10,298 nt of DNA, from positions 1-10,298 of the forward strand of contig JAKEGN010000107.1 in the NCBI GenBank assembly GCA_022615525.1, in the 5' to 3' direction. The translations under genes and the position numbers were made by a program. Below are positions 1-5,591 of the stretch, piece after piece; the first letter of the stretch is position 1, and every line of letters starts with the position of its first letter. Under the pieces are notes generated by a model. It was not told the DNA's origin, searched no databases, and was given only the letters and a program-made list of their open reading frames with translations. This DNA comes from Woeseiaceae bacterium (GTDB lineage Bacteria > Pseudomonadota > Gammaproteobacteria > Steroidobacterales > Woeseiaceae).

Positions 1-810
1 AAACGTATAAAGGCGCTTGTGGATGCCGCATCGGGTGTGCAGGCGCGGCCCGTTGAAGTCCGCGGAAAGAGCCTCGATTTCGAGCCTCGCGGCGATGGTC
101 CTGGCTTCGTCTTGCGGTCTGATCAGATGGAGAGCGATGGTCGTGCTGACACCACAGCCCAGAGCCGCCAGGGCCGCCACCGCGATTGGCCGAAACGGCG
201 CTCCGGCCGCGTCCGATCGCGCTGCGAACAGGAAGGCAAGCCCCATGGCGCACTCGACCCACTCGCCGGTGAGGTCCGCGGGATACGCGGCGTAGATCGC
301 GGCCGTCAGGCCGAAAGCCGGGACCAGACCGGCCGGCGGCAGGACGAAGCGCAGTCCCTCGAGCCGCACACGCAGCGGACGGATCAGGCCGGCGAGCGCG
401 GCCGCGACGCCATAACCTGCGAGGATCAGCAACAGCAGTGCGCGGCGCAGCTTGTCGTCGGCAAGATTGTGCAGGTTGAACTCCTGCTGGTAGTTCCGCG
501 CCAGGAACAACTCCGGTACGCGGTAACCGAGCAGCCGCTGGCCCCAGGAGATCTCCTCGAGGGCGACGAGCAGGCAGAACGCAGCGAGCCCGATATGGAA
601 CCAGGGCAGACCGCCGCGCCGCTGCCGATCGCGATGCGCCGCCTGGGCGTAGTAAATCGTTGCGAGCAGAAACGCCCAAAAGGTCACCCACTCGAGGGCT
701 TCGTCTTCCTGGGAGCTGAGGTAGTAAAGATCCGTATCCGTGGCGAACAACACGCCACCGACCACAAAAACCAGCAACACGCAGACATTGGCGACAAGCA
801 TGGCCCGCAT
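1..810 (-). CDS. Multi-pass inner-membrane protein with EEISWGQR motif, 3' end beyond the left edge
   Basis: Reading the minus strand from an ATG at 810 gives 270 residues with no stop before the window ends, so the C-terminus is missing. An in-frame TAA at 820-822 fixes the upstream limit; ATG 801 (Met4) is an alternative start, and neither has a clear Shine-Dalgarno. Hydrophobic segments lie near residues 5-22, 40-54, 70-84, 124-142, 157-176, 184-197 and 206-228, alternating with charged loops, as in a polytopic membrane protein. The most distinctive block is EEISWGQRL (residues 85-93) followed by NLHNL (112-116). I recall this pairing from a widespread family of uncharacterised bacterial membrane proteins. 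A polar tail starts near residue 232. The long plus-strand open frame over the same bases is compositional noise: it is rich in R, Q, E and G and lacks hydrophobic segments. No reaction can be assigned. The protein identity as a real gene is well supported; its function is unknown. Confidence 0.82.
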   Translation of the reverse strand, partial: MRAMLVANVCVLLVFVVGGVLFATDTDLYYLSSQEDEALEWVTFWAFLLATIYYAQAAHRDRQRRGGLPWFHIGLAAFCLLVALEEISWGQRLLGYRVPELFLARNYQQEFNLHNLADDKLRRALLLLILAGYGVAAALAGLIRPLRVRLEGLRFVLPPAGLVPAFGLTAAIYAAYPADLTGEWVECAMGLAFLFAARSDAAGAPFRPIAVAALAALGCGVSTTIALHLIRPQDEARTIAARLEIEALSADFNGPRLHTRCGIHKRLYTF

Positions 811-961
811 GCAGCGACATTAGCACAGCGCGCCGCTGCCGGATCATCGCTGAAATCGTGCCGCATGGACAAGGTGCCGGGTCCACCTTCCTCGAAAATT
901 AGACCCGGCACAATTATCGCAAAGAAGTACAATCGGACAGTAATCAGACGCTGGGTCGTCG

Positions 962-975
962 TGTGCATTTGCACA
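962..975. promoter_or_regulatory. Perfect 6+2+6 palindrome in the divergent gap, candidate operator
   Basis: TGTGCA-TT-TGCACA is a perfect inverted repeat with a 2-bp centre, 34 bp before the ATG of the PLP-enzyme gene. The gap 811-1009 separates two divergently transcribed genes, so a regulator bound here could act on either. A TACAAT hexamer at 928-933 could be a -10 box for the rightward gene, which would place the palindrome just downstream of the transcript start as a repressor site. No good -35 partner is visible. The size suits a homodimeric repressor, but I do not recognise the consensus. The rest of the gap shows nothing distinct. Confidence 0.3.
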
Positions 976-1009
976 TGGACGCGCAACGCCGCTACCACGG
1001 AGAATCAAC

Positions 1010-2242
1010 ATGACTATCGCAAGAAGGGATTTTCTCAAGGTCGTCGGTGGCGCCTCGTTCGCCGGAAGCCTGACCGGTGTGGCGTTGCCGGCAATATCCG
1101 CCGGAGCGTCGGTTCCGGACTTCGGATTTTCCGATGACAGCGTGCCGATGAACGCCGCCAATCTCTGCCCTGTTCCGTTGAACGTCAGTGCGGCCGAAGC
1201 GAGGTACGCGCGCGAACTCGACCTCGATCTGAGCCCCGCCACGCGAAGCCGCATCGAGGCATTGAAAGAAGACGCGCGAACTCGGATCGCTGCGTTGCTC
1301 GGCGCGTCGGCCGACGAACTTGCCATCGTTCGCAATACTTCCGAAGCGAACAACGTCATCGTGCAGGGCATGCCGCTCGAGGCCGGCGACGAGATCGTGC
1401 TGTGGGACCAGAACCACCCCTCGAACAGCGTCGCCTGGGATGTTCGTGCGGCACGCAGCGGTTGCACCGTGCGACGGTTTTCCGTGCCGATCGAAACCGG
1501 CAGCATCCAAGAGGTCGTTGATCTTTTTCTCGATTCCGTGAGCGACCGGACAAAGGTACTGTCGTTCACGCACATCTCCAATATCACCGGGTTTCGCACC
1601 CCGGTCGCGGAAATCTGCGCGGCGATACGCCGGAAGAAGGATGACATCCATATCCACGTCGATGGCGCCCAAACCTGGGGTGCGGTGGCATTCGATCTCG
1701 GCAAAGTCGACTGCGATTCCTTCAGCGGCAGCGCGCACAAGTGGTTCATGGGACCGCGGGAGGTCGGATTACTGTTCGTGCGTGAGCGACACATCGGGCG
1801 CATCTGGCCGATCGTCGTCAGCGTGCCCTGGGGCGCGGATGCAAACGCGGCGCCGAAGGGAGCCAGAAAATTCGACGCGCTCGGTCAGCGCGACGACGCG
1901 TCGATTGCGTCTCTGGGCGATGCGGCAGCGCTGCACGAGGCCCTGACGCCTGCCGGGGTCGAGAGACAGTCGTCGGAAGTGGCCGCGCGCCTGCGCGTGG
2001 GACTGCTGGATCTCGGTCTGCCGTTTGTTTCGAGCGTCAACCCGCAGTTCACCAGCAGCGTGATCATCCTCAAAGCCGCACGGGACAATGCGGGCAGGCT
2101 GGTTACGGACGTACTCAAGGACTCCGGGATCATAACCGCGGCTGTCGGCGGTTTTCGCATGTCGCCGCATATCTACAACAACGCCGACCACGTGGACCGC
2201 GTCATCGCCGCGGCCGGCCGTTCCCGGGCGTTGTTCGGATAG
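1010..2242 (+). CDS. Tat-exported PLP-dependent enzyme, class V aminotransferase fold (isopenicillin-N epimerase/PvdN-like)
   Basis: The 410-residue protein opens with a textbook twin-arginine signal, ARRDFLK at residues 4-10, then a hydrophobic stretch to about residue 28 with a small-residue cleavage region near 30-34. The mature part is a fold-type I PLP enzyme: RNTSEANN (108-115) in the phosphate-binding region, HVDGAQ (216-221) with Asp218 and Gln221 to contact the pyridine ring, and SAHKW (241-245) with Lys244 as the likely Schiff-base lysine. GGFRMSPHIYN (380-390) carries Arg383, the usual carboxylate-binding arginine. All key residues are present. GGAG at 999-1002 sits 7 bases before the ATG. 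Family members include isopenicillin-N epimerase-like proteins, cysteine desulfurases and the periplasmic pyoverdine-maturation enzyme PvdN, which is also Tat-exported. No siderophore or sulfur gene is adjacent, so the substrate is unknown. The next gene starts 72 bp downstream on the same strand and could be co-transcribed. Confidence 0.9.
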   Translation: MTIARRDFLKVVGGASFAGSLTGVALPAISAGASVPDFGFSDDSVPMNAANLCPVPLNVSAAEARYARELDLDLSPATRSRIEALKEDARTRIAALLGASADELAIVRNTSEANNVIVQGMPLEAGDEIVLWDQNHPSNSVAWDVRAARSGCTVRRFSVPIETGSIQEVVDLFLDSVSDRTKVLSFTHISNITGFRTPVAEICAAIRRKKDDIHIHVDGAQTWGAVAFDLGKVDCDSFSGSAHKWFMGPREVGLLFVRERHIGRIWPIVVSVPWGADANAAPKGARKFDALGQRDDASIASLGDAAALHEALTPAGVERQSSEVAARLRVGLLDLGLPFVSSVNPQFTSSVIILKAARDNAGRLVTDVLKDSGIITAAVGGFRMSPHIYNNADHVDRVIAAAGRSRALFG

Positions 2243-2262
2243 GTTCCCGCAAAACGCTGGGC

Positions 2263-2268
2263 TAGAAT
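2263..2268 (+). promoter_or_regulatory. Possible -10 box (TAGAAT) before the TolB-like/TPR gene
   Basis: TAGAAT matches the sigma-70 -10 consensus at five of six positions and lies 46 bp before the ATG at 2315, in the 72-bp gap between two same-strand genes. No convincing -35 hexamer sits 16-18 bp upstream. It is therefore only a candidate, and read-through from the PLP-enzyme gene is equally possible. Confidence 0.25.
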
Positions 2269-2314
2269 CGCCCGGTCGGCGCGCCTGCGCCTTTACGGGT
2301 ATCCACGGGTACTT

Positions 2315-4174
2315 ATGTCGCTTCTGTCAGAGCTGAAGCGTCGCAACGTGTTCCGCGTCGCGGTGATGTATCTCGCCGTGAGCTGGCTGGTGTTGCAGGC
2401 AACAGACGTCCTGGGCTCACTGCTGGGATTGCCATCGTGGGCCGGCAGGCTGGTCGTGTTGCTGCTGATCATCGGCTTTCCCGCTGCCCTCGTTTTCTCC
2501 TGGCTGTACGAGCTGACACCGGAAGGCATCCGGCGCGATTCGGCAATGGCACCGAACGAATCGGCGCGCCGCGACACGGCCCGGCGGCTAAACCTACTGA
2601 CGATTGCTGCTGCCGGCCTTGCGATCCTGGTTATCGGCCTGGACCGCCTGGTGCCGGAGCAGAACCGGCCTGCCGACATCGGGCAGGACAAGGTTGCCAT
2701 TGCCGTGCTGCCGTTCATCGACCTCAGTTCCGACAAGGACCAGGAGCATTTCGGCGATGGCATCGCGGAGGAGGTGCTGAACCTGCTCGCCAACGTACAG
2801 GGACTTCGCGTTACCTCGCGCACGTCGTCTTTCTCTTTCAAGGGGCAAACGGAGGCCCTGCCGACCATTGCAACCAAGCTTGGTGTGAGCCACATAGTCG
2901 AGGGCAGCGTTCGAAAATCCGGCACTCGCATGCGGGTTACGGCTCAGCTCATCAACGTTGCCGCAGACGAACATATCTGGTCGGAAACCTATGATCGCGA
3001 GTTAACGGATGTGTTTGCTATCCAGTCCGATGTCGCAGGGCAGATAGCAAGGGTGTTGACCACGGCATTGAGTGCCGATGAAGCGTCGCTCATCGGCGAG
3101 CGCCCGACCAACAGTCTGGCCGCCTGGCAAAATTTTGTCACAGCCAGGAATATCTATCGCAGCAGGCTCAACGCCGACGACATCGATCGAGCACTATCGC
3201 TGGTCGACGATGCGATTGAACAGGATGAAAATTTCGCGCGCGCCCATTCCCTGCGCTCAGCATTGTTGCTTGGCCCGGTTTTTTTTGAGGGAATGGCCCG
3301 GCATGAAGCGGCGAACTTGAAAGAAGCAATTCGGACGGCAGAACACGCACTTGAGCTGGCACCGCGGCTTGGCGAACCCTGGTTCGTGCTTGCACAGGCT
3401 GCTTACTGGGAGGGACGTCTGGAGGACGCGGACCGTTACTTTCGAGAAGGAGTATCCCGGGCACCGAACAACGCTGACGGACGCAATTGGTATGGCACTT
3501 TCCTTATTTCTGCGGGCTACCTGCAGCGCGGCTGGACGGAAGCACAACGAGCGATAGACCTCGATCCGCTGTCACCGGTCATCTCCTGGCAAGCGGCGTT
3601 TGCCGCGCTTGTTGCCGGTCGATTTGACGCCGTTCAGGCGTACACCGTCAAAGCCCGCGATAACGGCTGGCCAAACTGGCAACCATCGGCCATCGCGGCC
3701 GGGGCGGCATTGCAAAAGGGTCAATTCGACGAGGCAGAAGAGAAGTATTTGGCAGCACTGCCGCCGCTCCAGAAAAATCTTGCAATGGCATTCGAAGCGA
3801 TTCGGAGTGGCAAAATCGATGCGGCTACCCGGGAGCTTCTCGACGAGTTGGATGCGTACGGACCGCCGGGTGCAGCCAGATGGAATTCCGAAGTCCTGGC
3901 TGGCGATATCGACGCTGCTTTCAAAACCGCATGGGACCATCTTGACCCCGACTCGCTTATCGATGCGGATGGCAATGGCGGTCCGCCGAGACGTGCAGAC
4001 GGCCATATCGGCGGCATTCTCCGTGGGGACTGGTGGTTTCCGGCAACGAGCGAGTTTCGAAAAGACCCCAGGTTTCCGGAACTGATGAGAGCCGTCGGCT
4101 TGCTGGCGTTCTGGCAGAAAAACGGCTGGCCGGATCTGTGTCAGCCTGACGGCGACACCCTGCAGTGCCGCTAG
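2315..4174 (+). CDS. Membrane-anchored TolB-like/TPR repeat protein (COG5616-type, 'adenylate cyclase-like' without a cyclase domain)
   Basis: The 619-residue protein begins with the conserved SELKRRNVFRVA block (5-16), which fixes the ATG start although the ribosome site is weak. Membrane segments are near residues 14-34, 44-64 and 93-111. ELTPEGIRRD (66-75) follows the second and is typical of this family. Residues 126-250 form a TolB N-terminal-like domain: AVLPFIDLSSD (130-140), FGDGIAEEVLN (146-156), the VRKSGTRMRVTAQL region (199-212) and DVFAIQSDVA (232-241). TPR-like helical pairs cover about 270-500, for example AEHALELAPRLGEPWFVLA at 342-360. The C-terminal FRKDPRFPELM (581-591) and NGWPDL (603-608) are also characteristic. 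Such proteins are often labelled adenylate cyclase from domain co-occurrence, but no nucleotidyl cyclase catalytic domain is present. The third segment would place the TolB-like and TPR parts on the far side of the membrane from the N-terminus, probably periplasmic. A scaffold or sensor role is inference. Confidence 0.88.
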   Translation: MSLLSELKRRNVFRVAVMYLAVSWLVLQATDVLGSLLGLPSWAGRLVVLLLIIGFPAALVFSWLYELTPEGIRRDSAMAPNESARRDTARRLNLLTIAAAGLAILVIGLDRLVPEQNRPADIGQDKVAIAVLPFIDLSSDKDQEHFGDGIAEEVLNLLANVQGLRVTSRTSSFSFKGQTEALPTIATKLGVSHIVEGSVRKSGTRMRVTAQLINVAADEHIWSETYDRELTDVFAIQSDVAGQIARVLTTALSADEASLIGERPTNSLAAWQNFVTARNIYRSRLNADDIDRALSLVDDAIEQDENFARAHSLRSALLLGPVFFEGMARHEAANLKEAIRTAEHALELAPRLGEPWFVLAQAAYWEGRLEDADRYFREGVSRAPNNADGRNWYGTFLISAGYLQRGWTEAQRAIDLDPLSPVISWQAAFAALVAGRFDAVQAYTVKARDNGWPNWQPSAIAAGAALQKGQFDEAEEKYLAALPPLQKNLAMAFEAIRSGKIDAATRELLDELDAYGPPGAARWNSEVLAGDIDAAFKTAWDHLDPDSLIDADGNGGPPRRADGHIGGILRGDWWFPATSEFRKDPRFPELMRAVGLLAFWQKNGWPDLCQPDGDTLQCR

Positions 4175-4262
4175 AAAAGGGTCAAAAGGGTGTCGGAAAA
4201 AGGTGTCAGGTTTATTTTCCGAGTGATGAAAATAAACCTCACACCTTTTTCGCACCTTTTTT
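4175..4262. repeat. REP-like long palindromic element, possibly a bidirectional terminator
   Basis: Two 24-bp arms, 4196-4219 and 4228-4251, are inverted copies with a single mismatch (C at 4207 against C at 4240) around an 8-base loop (4220-4227). Pairing extends imperfectly outward, 4184-4195 with 4252-4262. The outer left side also holds direct repeats of AAAAGGGT at 4175-4182 and 4184-4191, with a third variant inside the left arm. The element starts on the base after the stop codon of the upstream gene. The arm core (AGGTTTATTTTC and its complement) resembles repeats I associate with REP elements mobilised by RAYT/IS200-type Y1 transposases in gammaproteobacteria; no such transposase lies in this window. 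A transcript through it would form a long A/U-rich hairpin ending in U runs, so it may also stop or stabilise the preceding mRNA. Confidence 0.8.
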
Positions 4263-4295
4263 GGGCGCGGGTGCTATCGTGATGCTGTAACTGCC

Positions 4296-4300
4296 GGGGG
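4296..4300 (+). promoter_or_regulatory. Ribosome binding site supporting a TTG start for the NYN gene
   Basis: GGGGG followed by AT stands 8 bases before TTG at 4309. The frame has a TAA at 4288-4290 and no ATG or GTG before the conserved VLIDADN strand of the protein. TTG is therefore the best start; CTG at 4291 lies upstream of the G-run and has no ribosome site of its own. Confidence 0.6.
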
Positions 4301-4308
4301 ATCCATTT

Positions 4309-5052
4309 TTGCAAACAGACAAGAAAGCCGAACGGCTGGCGGTGCTCATCGACGCCGACAACGCGCAACCGACCATAGTCGATGGGTTGCTCGCAGAAAT
4401 TGCCAAATACGGAACCGCGAGTGCCAAACGAATCTACGGCGATTGGACGGAACCACGACTCAAAGGCTGGAAAGACGTGCTGCTGGAGCATTCCATCCAG
4501 CCCATGCAGCAGTTCGGCTATACCAAGGGCAAGAACTCGACCGACAGCGCGATGATCATCGACGCCATGGACCTGCTTTACAGCAACAATTTCGACGGAT
4601 TCTGCATCGTTTCGAGTGATAGCGATTTCACCCGGCTCGCCTCGCGCATACGTGAAGCGGGACTGGTCGTGTACGGTTTCGGTGAAAAGAAAACGCCAGG
4701 CGCATTTGTCTCGGCCTGCGACAAGTTCATCTACACCGAAGTCTTGCGGGCCAAGGAAAGCGACAGCGCGTCGATCAAGCAGATGCCGACCAGCCAGCTG
4801 AAACAGGAAACGAAACTGATCAACCTGCTGCGCAGCGCGATCGATGCCTCATCCGATGATGACGGCTGGGCTCAGCTCGGCACGGTGGGCAGCAATATTG
4901 CGAAGCAGTCACCGGACTTCGACGCCAGAAACTATGGCTACTCAAAACTGAAGTCGCTGGTAAAAGCGATACAGCTGTTCGACATCAAGGAACAGGCTCC
5001 CGGCGAAGGCCTGCCGAAATCGATCTACATTCGAGACAAGCGGAAGTCCTAG
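4309..5052 (+). CDS. NYN-domain (PIN-like) ribonuclease with C-terminal LOTUS/OST-HTH-like region
   Basis: This 247-residue soluble protein belongs to the LabA/COG1432-type NYN family of PIN-like, metal-dependent nucleases. The acidic centre is intact: VLIDADN (12-18) gives Asp15 and Asp17, NSTDSAMIID (76-85) gives Asp79 and Asp85, and IVSSDSDF (100-107) gives Asp104 and Asp106. GLVVYGFGEKKTP (118-130) forms the next strand-loop. After a polar linker (about 150-165), residues 167-245 contain LINLLRSAID, WAQLGTVGSNI, FDARNYGYSKLKSLVKAI and a final IYIRD strand. This pattern fits a LOTUS/OST-HTH RNA-binding domain, a common partner of bacterial NYN domains. An RNA-processing or RNA-decay role is family inference; the target is unknown. 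The gene starts 46 bp after the palindromic repeat and converges on dgkA with a 42-bp gap, so it is probably a single-gene unit. Confidence 0.9.
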   Translation: MQTDKKAERLAVLIDADNAQPTIVDGLLAEIAKYGTASAKRIYGDWTEPRLKGWKDVLLEHSIQPMQQFGYTKGKNSTDSAMIIDAMDLLYSNNFDGFCIVSSDSDFTRLASRIREAGLVVYGFGEKKTPGAFVSACDKFIYTEVLRAKESDSASIKQMPTSQLKQETKLINLLRSAIDASSDDDGWAQLGTVGSNIAKQSPDFDARNYGYSKLKSLVKAIQLFDIKEQAPGEGLPKSIYIRDKRKS

Positions 5053-5094
5053 CCCCGTCGAGCGGGTACTGACCGGTCTGCGCTTGCAGATGCG

Positions 5095-5469
5095 TCAGGC
5101 AACGAAACGCTGCCAGGCGACAACAGCCCATACCAACACGACCAGCAACAGGCTGAACAGCACCGCCGCCGAACCGAGGTCCTTCGCACGCCCCGACAGT
5201 TCGTGCTGGTCGTCCCCGTGCCGGTCGATCGCCGCCTCGATGGCGGAGTTCAGGAGTTCCACGATGAGTACCAGGATGCATACGCCAATCAGCAGCATGC
5301 GCTCGAATGCGTTCTGCCCGAGCCAGAACGCCAGCGGCATCAGCACCAGGGTCAGGGCCAGTTCCTGGCGAAATGCAGCCTCGTATCGCCACGCCGCCAG
5401 CAGTCCCTGCGACGAGTACCTGGCCGCGCGAATGATACGTCGTATACCGGTGTTGCCTGGCTTGCCCAT
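5095..5469 (-). CDS. dgkA: Diacylglycerol kinase, small integral-membrane type
   Basis: The 124-residue protein aligns along its length with E. coli DgkA (about 121 residues), shifted by two positions. It phosphorylates diacylglycerol to phosphatidic acid with ATP at the inner membrane, recycling diacylglycerol released by envelope glycan transfer. The catalytic set is complete: Glu30 in YEAAFRQE, Glu71, Asn74 and Glu78 in VELLNSAIE (70-78), and Lys96-Asp97 in ELSGRAKDLGSAAVL (90-104). Membrane helices lie near 36-51, 57-76 and 100-119, preceded by the amphipathic N-terminal surface helix (about 8-28). AAGG at 5477-5480 stands 7 bases before the ATG at 5469. It is transcribed toward the NYN gene and divergently from the molybdopterin-enzyme gene, so it looks like its own unit. 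Its neighbours at 7775-9497 are also lipid or glycolipid enzymes, but on separate transcripts. Confidence 0.96.
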   Translation of the reverse strand: MGKPGNTGIRRIIRAARYSSQGLLAAWRYEAAFRQELALTLVLMPLAFWLGQNAFERMLLIGVCILVLIVELLNSAIEAAIDRHGDDQHELSGRAKDLGSAAVLFSLLLVVLVWAVVAWQRFVA

Positions 5470-5502
5470 GTTCCAGCCTTGTATCGGTCCAGTGAGCGCT
5501 GA

Positions 5503-5508
5503 ATTCTA
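5503..5508 (-). promoter_or_regulatory. Possible -10 box (TAGAAT) before dgkA
   Basis: On the minus strand TAGAAT lies 33 bp before the dgkA ATG, a suitable leader length. No clear -35 box is seen 16-18 bp further upstream. The divergent gap 5470-5591 (122 bp) must also hold the promoter of the rightward molybdopterin-enzyme gene, which I cannot place. Confidence 0.25.
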
Positions 5509-5591
5509 AGGTAAAGCGGTGATCGGATTCCCGGGAAACAGGAACTCGACCAGCCGAACGGGGTCCTATCAGCGACTCCCGATCCGGCCAG

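Noticed and set aside
19..1137. 372-codon plus-strand open frame covering the left edge and the start of the PLP-enzyme gene
   Set aside because: It overlaps two better-supported genes, has no hydrophobic or domain structure, is biased to R, Q, G and E as expected of a GC-rich shadow frame, and crosses a divergent intergenic gap.
844..1803. 319-codon minus-strand open frame antisense to the PLP-enzyme gene
   Set aside because: It has arginine/serine-rich low-quality composition and runs over the catalytic region of a well-defined enzyme and the adjacent promoter gap.
3572..4255. 227-codon minus-strand open frame running through the palindromic repeat into the TPR gene
   Set aside because: No domain is recognisable, it reads through the inverted repeat, and the opposing TPR gene has a conserved C-terminus in this stretch.
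4175..5052. A defence or toxin-antitoxin island around the NYN protein
   Set aside because: No antitoxin, helicase, methylase or effector gene is adjacent; the neighbours are a TPR protein and the housekeeping gene dgkA.
5053..5094. Short GC-rich dyads (including GACCGGTC) between the converging NYN and dgkA genes as a terminator
   Set aside because: Stems are only 4 bp on each side and no U-tract follows, so an intrinsic terminator is not supported.
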